This document shows positions 11,295 to 24,900 of a stretch of DNA of 64,000 bases, one piece after another. Within the stretch, counting starts at the first letter, position 1, and every line of letters begins with the position of its first letter. The position numbers and the translations under genes were made by a program. The notes below the pieces were generated by a model. It searched no databases, had not been told where the DNA came from, and saw only the letters and a list, made by a program, of their open reading frames with translations. Source of the stretch: Pomphorhynchus laevis (taxonomy: Eukaryota; Acanthocephala; Palaeacanthocephala; Echinorhynchida; Pomphorhynchidae); assembly GCA_012934845.2 (NCBI GenBank), contig WNNJ02001453.1, positions 1 to 64,000 of the forward strand, in the 5' to 3' direction.

Positions 11295-11959
11295 TCTAAT
11301 ATCATTTATAAGGAAATACGTATACCCTCTGCTGACTAAGGTGTATATTAAATATATTAAAAAATGGTTAAAAAATTAAAGATAAATTATACATATAGAC
11401 TTCTATCTTAGTATATTTCACGTAAAAACTAAGAGAATTAATTTATACAATCAATCAAGATCAATCCGGATTAATATACGACGATCTAATAACAATCTAT
11501 ACGACGATCTTGCACCTATCTATACAGCGTTTTAAGATCATGCAAGAGATAATCAAACTAAACAATTATGAACATTAGGGGAAAAGTGAGGTCTAGGAAT
11601 ACAGAGATAAAGAAATGTATCACAAGGCAAAATAACTTTAGCACCGAGAGTAAAATTAGTCCCGAATCAAGCACTGTTTCGTCTGCCTATTAACGACATG
11701 ATGTAGCGTGCAGTAAATCTGACTGGGATGTATGAACTACTGTTTATGTAACATCCAGTACTAAATCTCTCATGCAGAAAAAAGTTTATTTGTGAATTTT
11801 GTGCCTCTGAATTACTTTAAGGATCTGCAAGGGGTCGCCGTTCCGATCAAGGTAATAGTTCAGTCGTTGAAAACTCGCCTGATAATTAGCTATTTAGCAC
11901 ATCATTTGTAGCAGCTGCTCCGATGACCTACTATCTAATAAACCTAGACGTCTACTTAT
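11295..11959. repeat. Inverted copy of the repeat block at about 5560-6205
   Basis: The block is the reverse complement of about 5560-6205, including agtcagcagagggtatacg and one unit of the ~215-bp repeat. It carries a small internal tandem duplication around 11497-11520 (cgacgatct repeated) that the partner lacks. With the dead LINE that follows it forms one arm of a ~3.9-kb inverted repeat. Homology stops at about 11295. Confidence 0.8.
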
Positions 11960-14900
11960 CAAATTACTACAACTTGACCCGGCAGTAGCACCTTATTCGA
12001 CTTGAGATTTAGCGTTAATGCACTCTATCTGTACATCTATGCTTCCATTATCTTCTCTGTCAGCTTCCATAACTCCCAATATCGTTATTACAGCCCTAGT
12101 AGAGTATTTATCGTCGTAATATATCATATTACAATGCTTATCACATATATTCCTCACATGATCATACCTCTCATTGTACCCCCATTGAACTCGTCTATAC
12201 ACTTTTACCGATCTCCTACGTCTGTTCCTACTGATCTCCGAGCATTTGACCTATTCCCGACTACAAAAGTGACTCCTCTACTTCCACGTGAGCGATTTTC
12301 TTCGCGCGGTAGATGTAATATCATCAATAAGGTTGATCTCTCAGATTCCTCTTCCCAATCTCGTAATGATGATGTTTCCGCTTTCCGCCCGCGCATTGCC
12401 ACGATTATTACTACCGATAACCGTCTCTTTTCAGTGATATATCTCCACTTTCCGAGTATCGTCTCAATAAATCCGTTTCTGCTCCTGATTCTTATCACCA
12501 CCAATTTAAAGGTTGTTTTTAGAATCCGCTCCCATGCCTCCACTATCTTGTCTCCACGGTTTAAACTCGTGTCATCCTTCTCTGCTTGTCGAATTTTCCC
12601 TGATCGATCAAACCCTGACATTGCTAAACACTCCACTGCTATTCTTGAAAAGCGTCGAAGCGAAATCAATGGCGAGTCATATCGTGCTATCAAAAATGGA
12701 AACAAAAAATTTTAGTGTAGTCCATCTACGTCTAAAAATCCGTTGGCGACCTGTCTCTCCTCATCATCTACTTATCTAGCCAACAATATAACAAAACGAT
12801 CTTTTCGCTTAGTTATTCTTAATACACATATAAGTTTTCACAAAACTAATTTACTTCTCGATCTTTTTGCTGAACAATTCCTAGATCTTTTGTCTCACTG
12901 AATCATGGCATACTGATTCTGACGACCTTGTAATCCGTAATATACGTTTTTTCGGATTTTCTATTGTTGACTCAGCTCGCTTAATTGACTCAACAAAATC
13001 AACTACTTCGTCTAATCGTTGCGGAATCGTCGCCTTCGCTCGTATCCCTTCGTCTCTTGAAATCGATTTCACCTTACCCAGTACTATATTTGATTTACTC
13101 CTTTGTAAATATTCATTTTCTTTACTTATTTAACTTGCAATCATATATCGCACATGTTCATCTCGATCGTCTTGCCAATTTTTTAATTAACTTGCCGATC
13201 TACTATAAAACCGTTCACTTTCTACCTTACCTTTAATTATCCTTAGGGATTTCAACTTCCGTCTTGATCGCTATGCTGATTCAGATTCCGTAAAACTTGT
13301 AAGTCCTCTGTACGACTTTGGCCTCCATTTACTAACAAATCTCCACACATTTTTTTATAGCGCTCTTGATATTATCGCTTTTCCCAACAGTCTCATTGCA
13401 TACGCTTTCTCTACAATCTCAGATCTTGTTTTTTCCGATCATCTCCTCATCACTGTTAATATCGCTATCCCGTTCATTCCTGTTCGCGCCTCTCTTACTT
13501 TAAGTCTACAATGCAACTCCTCGACCTTACTCTATTGTGTTTCGCTATCTTTGACTCTCATATCTTGTCGCATTCTGCAACATTTTGGACAGCGGATAGT
13601 CTATCCACAATTGTCAACAATGAGCTCTCTAAAATATTCGATTCTATTTTAATTCGTTAAAACTGAATTCCTAAACGCCTCTCGTGCGCCCCTGGTTCGA
13701 CTCTGACTGAAAAATTTCTAAGCATATATACGTCATTCTTTTATAGTATTTCTTCGGTTTTTCAAACTGGATACACTTCTATCTCTAGTCACCGTGCTCA
13801 TTACTTAAATCTTCAATGATCCCATCACTCTCTTATACGTGATAAATGTAAACTTTTTTGCAAAACAAGATCTCATCATCGTCTGGTCAAAAGTATACTT
13901 AGAGAACCTTTACCTCTCATCTTGTTCGCACTTCTAACGTTTACCATATCGATCCCCACGAGTTCTTATCTTATTTTAGTCAAAAATCACTACGATTATC
14001 TCCTCTATCCATGTAAATCATCAATCCTTGGATTGCACATAATGAAAATTTATTCCTGAGCTATTTCATCTTATGTTTCTTCTAGTTAAGTCACTAAGGT
14101 TCTCCTCTATATATCCAGTACCTCTTCGGCTGCCGACCCGTTCTCTACGTATGTTATTAATTCTATTCATTCCATTATATCACAGTTCGTTATCACCCTT
14201 TTCAATTGTTCCATTCGTAGATGCATTTCTCCATCAAACTAGAAAGCAGCCATCATACCTCCTATGCTAAAGAAACCGTCCCTCGATCCTTTACTTCCAC
14301 TTTTTTACGGCCAGATTTCTCTTTTTCTAACCTTATCTATGCTCCTTAACCGTCTTGGGTTATATCAAGTCAATATATACCTTATTTTATCAAAAGGGTA
14401 TTACTCATTTTTCAATCTGCCTTCCGTTATAATCACTCTCCTGAACTTCTTTGTCTAAAAGTATTCATTGATCCACTTCTAGCCCGCGATATAAAACTAT
14501 ATATTGTTGTAATCTCTTTTGAACTGTCTTCTGCTTTTGATATTGTTGGTCATTATGTTCTACTATCTCGGCTTCGACAAGACTACAGTTTCTTAGCTCC
14601 TACTGTAGCCTGGTTCACATCTTATCTCTCCAAATACTCTTTTTGTATTCACCCAAACTCCTATTCATCTATATCTTCCAACTCTCACGGTGTTCCACAA
14701 GACTCCGATTTAGGTATTTTTCTTTTCATCCTTCTTCTCGGCGACTTGTCTTATTTAACTCGTTCCATACCTTTCATCTAATGCAGTATACCTATGATAT
14801 CCTTCTCTACTTTCAAATGCATCATATCTGTATCTACGACACCCCGCTACTTCTACCATAAATTGCCTTATGTCTATCTCCAACCATCTTTCCTATCTTC

Positions 14901-15265
14901 GACTATCTCTTAATCCAAAAAAGTCCCAAATAATGTGATTCATCCCTCATTACATAGACATAATTCCATTTATTTTATCTGTTGATTTGATTACTTTCCC
15001 AATCGTTTACAATGTTTTTCTTAGGTTTTTATTTCGACAATTTCCTCTCCCTTAATCCTTTTGTTCATGACAAAGTTCGTGATTCTTTCGTATTTATTCA
15101 TGACCTCCGTTACATTCATAGGCTTATCGACTCCTGCTCTTTTTCGTTCTTATATCGTCTGTCTTATTTTCCAGAATCGATTATTGCCTTAGATTATTTG
15201 CTAACTCTTCCAATTCTGCGCTTTTACCTCTCCAACGTATCATAAACTCTGCTGCTTGTGTCCAA
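11960..15265 (+). mobile_element. Dead CR1/L2-like LINE, inverted-repeat arm
   Basis: This is the plus-strand partner of 2395-5600. Broken frames follow the family in order. The ORF1 end is at 12002-12779 (KIRWRPVSPHHLL). An endonuclease remnant follows at about 13240-13480, with a sequence like the intact element's DFNIRLDR and SDHFLITLDL. RT remnants lie at 14073-15245 (LKKPSLDPLLPLFYGQISLF). It is very similar to the minus-strand copy, so both derive from one dead element copied after it decayed. Homology ends at 15265, short of the LINE 3' end, so the right end is a rearrangement breakpoint rather than a normal LINE terminus. Confidence 0.85.
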
Positions 15266-15945
15266 ATGTTTTTATAAATTACATCATATCAAATGTTTTT
15301 ATAAATTACAAAGCTTACATTTTACATAAAATAGTAAAATTAATTTATTATGACTTCATTGCCTGAATAAAAGCGGAATATTTATACCTTTTATCATATT
15401 ATTGATTTCCGTGAAGCTCTGACTGTTTTGTCTTCCTTTTAAACTTTAAATTCACCGTTTTTATTTGTATAACAATGCTCTATTATTCCATTAATTTTCA
15501 ATAGGTTTTGATTAGTGAATATTAAGTTTACTACTATTTTTGAATTTATCCTGATTTTATCGTTTGTCGCGCATTATTTCAGAACAATTTCCGTCCGTTT
15601 TATCTTTGGCTATTGTTCTAATTATTTTTGTATTTGTTCATTTTGTACGATTGTATACATAAAGTCCTTACTCAACATCATAAGCGAAATGTAAAAAAGC
15701 TTCATTTACTAATTAGATTACAATACTCCTTGTATTCATTTTCAAATAAAATTTTAGCCCATGATTGGTTATACTTCAGCACATATAAATGGTTAAATAA
15801 AAGGTTAATTATAGCATTCTAACAATATAAAACCTGACTTAAAAACTAGCAATATAACAAAGAATTTGAAATTTAGTTTTTAATATTTTTGTAAAAAAAT
15901 CAGTACACATTACGAGAATACTAACAGTATCAGCAACATTTACTA
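15266..15945. other. Dynein 3' flank
   Basis: AT-rich sequence between the dead LINE and the dynein stop codon. A short direct duplication (aaatgttttataaattac-like) occurs at about 15266-15309. The small ORF at 15628-15822 has no recognisable features. Several AATAAA-like signals exist on the minus strand, but a specific polyadenylation site cannot be chosen. Confidence 0.5.
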
Positions 15946-18900
15946 TTAATTAACGTTGTTTATTAATGCAGCACCTCTTAAAATCCAATGCAACGGGTCT
16001 TCATTGCCAGAATTAAGCTGTATTGATGTTATATAGTTCTCGTCAGTTCTTTTGGTGCGCTTGTAGACCGGGCAATCGTATATTTTGGCAACAGTTTTTG
16101 AATTTCTTTGTTTTTTATCAACGCCAGATATCATTCGATTAGCTCGACGTTCACTTTTTATAGGTGTTATGTTAGCTGCTTGTTTTTTAGTTTTTGATTG
16201 TTCATTCACTGCATACATGTGAATGACGGGCATCAGGTGGTATAAAATTTTATTTGCAGGCTCACACAAAGAAGCTTGCTTTGGATTCCAAGCCGCACCT
16301 TCTAAGTACATACCATATATGTAGACACCCTCGGTAGGAGCCTGCCTAACATCTTCTTTATTCATTCGTGTTACAGTACTTTCAACAGTAACGAAATCCA
16401 GTGCCCAATCACGATGTGATCGAGTAATTTCTTGTCTCATAGCTGTTAAAAATCCAGACGGATTAAAAAATCCAGCAAACCAAAACAACTTTGGGCGACC
16501 TTTTCGGATCCAATTTTCAAACTGAGTATTTCGAGAAACCAATTCGCTAAACCAGAACCCTAAACCTTCTGAGATCCAAGAATATCTTGTCCACATAATC
16601 GGAACACGCCCGTCGTAAATATTATCAACTGTTTGTTTTAATTCATCACTTAAGACAATAACTCCATCTATGGCTAAAATCACGTCAGTAAGTGATTGCC
16701 TAATAATATTGAGTAACTTTTGCATCCGATTTATTTCATGGGTCAAAAATATTGACATAGGCTGTATGGAACCCATAATTTGCAATCGTTTTCGAATTTC
16801 TAATTCAGATAAATTTTCCGGTAGTTTAGTAAGCATATCAGCAGATATCCGCTTTACGTTGGTTTCTCGACTTTGATCCAACACTAATATTAATTCTGCT
16901 GACGCATTGGATTCATCTTCATCATTTTTAAACGATGCTTTTGATAGTATTGGTATAATTGTCGATGACTCATCTTTTGGCTGAATGCTAACTATTGTTG
17001 ATAAGGCATAGCTACTTTGCATAATCTGATAGCTCATGTCGGAATTATCATGCAATCCGAAAATTTTTGCTTTATCCGTAATTGGTAGGTTGCTAATAAA
17101 TGCTAATATGTCCTTCATTTTGCCAGATTGCGGTATTGAGTAAATATTTGTTGGAGGACAAAAATCAAAGCGATCAGTTAAAAGAGCTTCTTTAAACCAT
17201 AATTTGCTATAGGATAGAATTAGCCGTCGATCCATGTCATCAGTCACTCTACCACCATATTGTATCTCGCCAATCATGTAGCGTAAAGCCTTCCATGAAA
17301 TTATAGGATTTTTGTCGTAACGTGCTAATAGATTACGAATATATTTAAGTGACGCTTCCCAGTCTGTTTGACTAAATTCATAGGGTACATTCCAACCCAT
17401 CGGACCATATTTTCTTCGTTCTTGAAACACACTGTGCAAGTATGATATAGAATATATCAATGAAGGCCATGGTTTTGCACTAATTGCCTCGATAAATTCC
17501 TGAGTTACATTTTGATAAGTTCTGAATAAACCGGCTCGAATTCCCTGTGGAGCTTCATTGGTGAATTTAATAGCGCATTGTAACATTTGTATGGGGAAGT
17601 ATTCATTATACTCGGTAGTCAGCCATGCTCTGAAATCTTGGTGACTATCAATTGTGTTAAGTTCAACATAGAATTCGTTTAGGTAATCAAGACCAAGATG
17701 ACAATTTTGCAAGAGTATCCAATTGCCGGTTTGCATCGCATGTAGCATTGCAGATCTTGCATGTTGCTCTTGACCTTGTCCTAATGCCACAATTGATATC
17801 TCCTTGCATTTTTTAGCAGCTATCGACACAATCGAATTAGTGGGATCATTACCACTTGATAGCAAAGCAAGTATAGGCTTCTTTGAATTACTTTCATTAA
17901 CTAAATCTTCAATTCTCAATATGTATGGTTGAACAAACTGTTTACCGATTGTATGAGCAATAAAGGTTTGAGCCGTGACTATAATTTTATCAGGACTCCA
18001 TACACGTACCATTAGTAATCTGTCAAATTCATAATTTATACCTTCGTTCAGCGGTATTGGCGGATTAGTTTCTTCAATTTTTGAAGAGCTCTGCCAAACT
18101 TTCCACTTAGATTCGTTTTCTTTTAGATGCTGCATTATATTTCTGAAGCGTGGAATATGACTTATTTCGACTAAATTCATCCATGTTACGTTATCAATCC
18201 AGCTATATCGTTTGGGAGGGCAACTATCTAAATCAATGCTAGCACCACCTTTAACAAATGCCATAAATTCGTTGATTTTAATATCACCAGATCTTAATTT
18301 TATTTTTAAGGCTAAAAGTAAAGTAAACAAGAGTCTATCATGACGGTAAATTGCTCTCGAGACATAATTCCAAGTCATTTCTGTTAAGAGTTTTACGATA
18401 TCATTTGCGCGTTGATTTGAGTTAGTTGATTTAATGCTATAACTGTTACTATAGCTGCTATCCATTGATTCGTTAAAAATTTCAAGAAACTGATGAAGAG
18501 ACGTTTGGTACATGTGATTTACTAATGCCATTTCTGTAATTATAAAATACAGTACGCTCCCACGAATTGCAACAGACCTGTATTCCTCACGAGCAAATTC
18601 TAATTTTACTCTCGTTTTTTCTGCTATCATCATCTTCTGTTTTATATCATTAGCAGTAGATTTATTCTCATTTAGTACTCGAATAAGTTCCAAATCGTCT
18701 AGCACGGATCCTTCAATACTTGTTAATTTAAATAGCAAACTATTTTCAAGTTCTTTCAACCGCTTTTGGTTGGCTGACATTTCTTTTGCTGTGATCACTC
18801 GTTCTCTTTCAATTTCCGCTCGTTCGTGGTTTATTACAATTGCAAGTAATTGCTCTTCCAAACCAAGCATAGTTACTGCAAAGTCAATAACTGCACATCG

Positions 18901-21900
18901 TGCAAATGTTTCTGGCGGAAATTCTGGATTTGATAGTTTTGTCGTAATATACAACATGAAATTGTCATTGACATCAACATCTCTGTCTCCAATTTTACAT
19001 TTCATCGAAGTTCCTAATTTAAAGTACTTTTTGTCCAGCACATTATCCATCGTTGGGTCCAGTTCTTCTTCAACATCTTCAATAAGAAGTGTTTGGCCAC
19101 CTGATAAACATTTTTCTAGCTGATCTCTGAAAGACTTTGAGTTTAACTGTGTTATTATCAAATCATTTTGAGATTCTTTGTTAACAATCCATGTTTTACC
19201 TTGTAACTGAGGATCAATGAGTAAAGGATATCTGTTATTTTTAGTAATGATTATTCCATTCTCAGTTGACAATCTATCGGCGGGTAAACCTTCAAGATTC
19301 CATTCATTTATGCGGGCCTCATCAACCATATTATTTACAATATCAAACCTATCTGTCAACGGAATTCTTTCTTGTCTTATAATTTTTAGCCAATTTTCTG
19401 TCAACAGATTCCTGAAATTTTGGCTAAACGGTCCTGCATAACATATAAATGCCGTAGCTAAGAGAACGTCTCCAGGTAGTCTTTTAATTGTTCGTTCAAA
19501 ATCTATACTCTGTCGACTCCATCGCTTCCTTTCGTCAGTTAGACCATCAATCAAACTTGCTGCTGTATCTCGTCGATGTTGTAACGCATCGTATTGATCT
19601 TGAACTACTTTCTTCTCGTCCATTGCCTTGCGATATTGAACAAGACATTTCTGAAGGATCTGATTTGTCTTCTGATACTCTGCCTCTGCCTTGTTTAACT
19701 TCAACTGTGCTTTCTTGTGCTTGAATTCTAGTTTACGCACATTGTTTTTGAGCGGTAAAACAGCTTTGTTTTTATCATAGTATTGCTCCATTTTCTTTGC
19801 CCAATTTGTCAGGGGAGCTAGATTTTTGAAAACTTTGTAAGCCATATTATAATCATATCCTACATATTTAAAATATGCTCCTGTTAACTCCAGGATTTCA
19901 TCGTTGAGCTCATCAGGATTAAGTTCGTATAGCATTTTCATTATCTGTGGATTACCGAGCATTTTGCTTATCTCACTATTGTTTGTATTGTAAAATGGGG
20001 GTAATTTGCTACCTACGTTCGTGTTTATCGTAATTGCACCAACTCTGTATCTTAAAAGTATAAGAATGGAATCAATTATAATCATTATTAACTGTGGTGG
20101 GTTGGGAAGCTTTTTTAAATAATCAATATCTGGTTTCGTGATTTCAAGTAAAGCCTTTTTACATTCGTCCAGTACATGCTTTGCTGGCTCCATCTCTCGG
20201 TCAGCTGCCTCTTTTTGTTCGGCTATTATTTCCACGATTGACTCTGCATCATGCTTTATTTTTTTTACACGTTCCTCCTGCTGCTCGGCGTTTTTCTTTA
20301 TACCCTCAGTACTACGTAACTCTTCTGACGCAATAGAATTTAAATCGTCGATTTCTTTCCCCTTTCCTACCAACTCTGCTGAAATTGAATTAACTTGTTC
20401 AGCTGCTTCATGCAGTTTGTCGATTCCAATTTTCATCTTTGTTTTTTCTTTCTCTAGGTATTCTCTTTTCTCCATATATTGTTGTTGATAACTAGTAATA
20501 AATGATAGGAACGATTTCGGAGTTACACTAATAAGTCTTCTAGTAAGTTCAAAATATTTGCTACAGGTTGTTGAAATATCATCGTGAATTTGACTCATTA
20601 CTTTTATAACGGCGGTTTTAGTACTCGGTCGACAGTCCATCTCAAATTTATGTAGATAATAACTACACACACTAGTTAACGCTTCAATAGGCCATTTATG
20701 ATACCAATCAATAGTACATCCACTGATGAGACCAGGAAACTTCATTGCCCTCTCTCTAAACCGTTTGTTCTCTGGTGACAAACAAAGAATAATGTGAAGA
20801 TTAGCACGTATTCTTTGCCAATAATGCTGCATTAACGTTTCTCTCGTGATAATGGCTTTAGGATTCATTCTTTTGATACTAAAAGCCAGCTCATTCAAAA
20901 TAGGTTCGTAATCTTCTTTTCCTAGCAACCCTGGAATTTCTCCGGTATTCAACATATTATTAACATATTCAAGATACTGCTCGTCGTTAATATCAGTATC
21001 CGCTAGAATAAAAGATACACCTCTTTCACTCTTAGCAACCATCTTATACAAAAGACGCATATCTTCTAGAAATGAAGCCACATTGTAAATTCTGGTGACC
21101 ATAATCTTAAAAATTTTATGACCGCAAATGTAAGCAGCCAAAGCAGCCATCGATCGCTTTCCTGAACCTCCGACGCCTACAAGCAGCGCGTGTCCTTTAG
21201 GCTTTGTTATTATTCTTGATACTCGTAGCAAATGTTTTATTGAATCATCGAAAAATACAATATCCATATTATTGCCTCTAACTTCCACGTTCATTCTTTC
21301 CATGTTATTTTTAAGAATATTACGTATATTCTCCATATCTAAAACACGTTCATATACTCTTGGTTGTAAACTATCTCCGGCTTCAAGATTATCCACATTA
21401 TCGTCGGTTACTTCTATTTCAGCTCGTTGAAAGTCACAGAATAATTCATCTTCATATGAGTTAGCCATGTCTCCAGATTTTTTTAACGATATTTTAGCAT
21501 TATGCCGTGAGGATCTTACCCCAACGGCATTTATTGTGTGTCTACTGCTATCTCCAATGCTGGCAAAACTTTCCCTCACTGAATTAGCACCCGCTTCTTG
21601 TTCGGTTTCCTTCTCTATTAATCGATGTGTAAGCTTAGCAGTTTCATCATTGAGAACGTTTTTAAACCACTCAATTTCAGATTCGATAATTAGTCTATCT
21701 GACAAAACTCGTGAGCATTCGTGTCTCCATAAATGAACTAACTCCTTAACAGTTGAACACTCTGCACTATTGATTTGAATAATTCCCTCCCATATTTTAG
21801 ACAAATCTCTTAAATTAAATATATAGTGGAACTTTGCAGGAGTTGGCAGCATTTTTAGTTTAACTGCTTGCCATATTTGCCTTGTGGCCTCCACAATACA

Positions 21901-24900
21901 GCTACATGCATTAATAATGTTCATGGAAAATCCTCTGCTTTCATGAAAGTAGTTTGCAATTGACATAAATATTTTATCCATAGCTTCGTTTCCTGGAAGA
22001 GTACAATTAAAAGTGATAAAATGTCGTCTTAGTCGTTCTGGAATATTATTACGACCGCCACCCGGCTTTATCATAGCAGCTAAAAATTGAATATCTACTA
22101 TATTTGTCCATTCACCAGGTTTATCTAAGCTATAGAATCCGTTAAATTCGATAACCTGGCGAACAACTTCGTTAGCTGTTTGATCTCCCCATTCATTTAC
22201 CATAGGCATACTTAAATCGTCAATGAATATGGTCATATGCTTATTTTCTGCTGGTCCGATAGTGTTTGCAACGCGCTTGTCAAAATAACTTTCAAGTGTG
22301 CGTTGGATCTGATTTGGTGTTGTTGCTGAGCTGAAATTCATTGTCCTACATTCGTGTACTGTAGCGTCATAACTAGTTGACATATAATTATTGATAATAA
22401 CCGTTTTCGCGGTGCCTGGTTCTCCAACGAGTAAAACCGGCTTTTTCTGCTTAGCAATGGAATCTACCAGATACATTGTTCTTACATTGTCAACATTAGG
22501 AACTAAAATTTTCGAATATTCAACAAGCGATTCACTTTCCATTGGATATTTCCAATCATTTACTAAGCGAGACCAATGTTCCCAAACACCTTCTTTACTT
22601 AGAAAATGATCAAATACAGATTGTGTACTGTTTCCTACAATTGTATTTGAAAAACTTTGGTCATTCAAATTCAACTGATCACTTAAATTATCTCGTATAA
22701 AAACTTCCAGTTTAGAACGATCATCAAGCTCCAAAAGTGCACCAAAACTCCAAATAATTGTGAAAGAACTAAGACGCTTTAAAACATCTTCATTGCCATT
22801 ATATTGATCAAACTCTGCATTTATACCGTCAGTTAGACTTAGCATCTGTGAAATGTAGTTACATTCATAAGCAGACATTGTAGGTGATAAATTTATTCGT
22901 ACATACTGTTCTAGTTTATCGAAGACATTGTCAAGTATTTTGTAAATCGCATTCTTGTATTTTTTATCTTTATCTGAAGCTAACCATGATTGTGCAATAG
23001 CACGCCACGATAGGGTCGATCTGCTCATGTATACCATACCGTTTCTGGACACGGTTGCAGGACTAGCATTATCAATATTATGCACTTCAAATATTACTTT
23101 GACATTCGTAGCCATTGGTATTCTATCACCATTTGCCAATGTTAGCAATTTGTTATCATCTAAAACTGAATTTAAATTTTCGATCCAAACAGCGTCAACA
23201 GGACCATCCAATACCATCCACCAGGCTTCTTTTCTTTGTTTCCTAACGCTGTTACTGTACATTTTAAGAAATCGTCTCCATAAAATAGAGAATATTCCAT
23301 CCGTCCAATCGTTAGTGGCAACGTCAAGTTCGCCGAACATTTGTGCCGATGTTATCGCCTTTGGATTCATTCGATATTCTCGTGTCAGTGTTCCCATAAT
23401 CGTTAGCGCTCCTTGCAGCACTGTAATGCAAGATGATTTACCGACACCACTAGGCCCAAGCACCATTATACCGTGACGAACAAGTTGTGTATCATACAAT
23501 TGAAGGATCTTCAAATTCCAATCTGCATGATTGCATAGATTTAGTTCGTTACATTTAAAATCAATAGCTACTTGCAAATCATCTTTATTGTCTGCTTTTA
23601 TGGAGACTGACGGAAACAAATCATTAAGTAGTGATAGAAATAGCGGTTCATCTTCATCAACTAATTTCGATAGATTCATATCTCTTAAAACTCTGAGAAC
23701 AGCAACCGATTCTTCTTCTTCAGCATTTTGTCTCTTTGCAGTGCCCAGTGTTCTTAAAACAGCACGAACATTTCTCATACCAAAATCGTAGTGAACTTGC
23801 TTACTGAGTTGATCCTCACATAATTTATACAGTAAATAGAATTTCTGAGATAGTATCACATTGTTTTTGAATCCACAACTGGCCAATTTAACACGTATTA
23901 TAATCTGTCGATCTGGGACCATCATTGCGACAACTCTGAAATTAACTTTTAAATTCTCAGGCAGTTCTTGTCTACCCGCGTATCCTGGATTCATTGTTAT
24001 TATTATCGCGAAAGAAGTATCCATAGAAATTCGTTGACCGTCTGTGAATATCAATTCACTGTGCCGGTTTCGTTTTGCATGTAATAATGTTTGAATCTGC
24101 TGGGCTGCCACGGATAAAACAGGCAAATTTATTCTGTTAAATTCGTCAAAGCATCCCCAGCAACCTGATTGGGCTAAGCCCTTAAATGTCTTACCAAGTC
24201 CTTTGTAATCAAATTGTTCTGAACAGTTAAGTACAATACAGTACTTTCCTATCGATTTTGCCATGTCCTTGGTTGTTTCGGTTTTGCCTGTACCTGCTGG
24301 GCCAGCTGGACTGCCACCATAGCACATTCCTAATGCTTGTGCTAATGATATATAACACCTATCTGTCAAAGGTGTTATTACTAATCGTTCACTACACCCA
24401 AGAAACTCATTCCCGTACATAAAATCTACGTCGGTAATACTAACAACCATCGAGTTCGTAACGTCTTCATAATAAAATCTACTTTGTTTAGTCCAGTCAA
24501 AATCGCGAACATCTTTTAAATTTAGGTTTGCTAGGTCGCTAAAAACATCTCTTTGGTGAATATGTATGGTTATGTATGTGTCATATTTTAATCTGTTCAT
24601 TGATGATAGATCATCTACAGTTCTTTCAATTAGTTGATCGAGAAGCAGTTGGAAATATTTGCTAGCCTTACGAACAGAGTTACCTGTTTTTAGCTGATTT
24701 TTTATTGCATTTTCGCTAGTCGCTGTCCATAGTAATTGTAGTATGATTAATCCAAATTGTTGGTTTTCCTCTAAAAAGAAGGATTGTAAATCAAATTCGC
24801 TATTACCCATGGAAGCTACGCATTTCTGTATTCTAGCTTTAACTGTGTCCTGACAAGACAGAAGAAAATCACCAAGCCACTCTTCAACCGTAGTTTTCTT

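Noticed and set aside
12205-12705. 166-codon minus-strand ORF, and the related plus-strand ORFs at 4958-5233 and 36276-36551
   Set aside because: They are antisense to the ORF1 end of the dead CR1/L2-like LINE; the intact relative has its coding sequence on the other strand.
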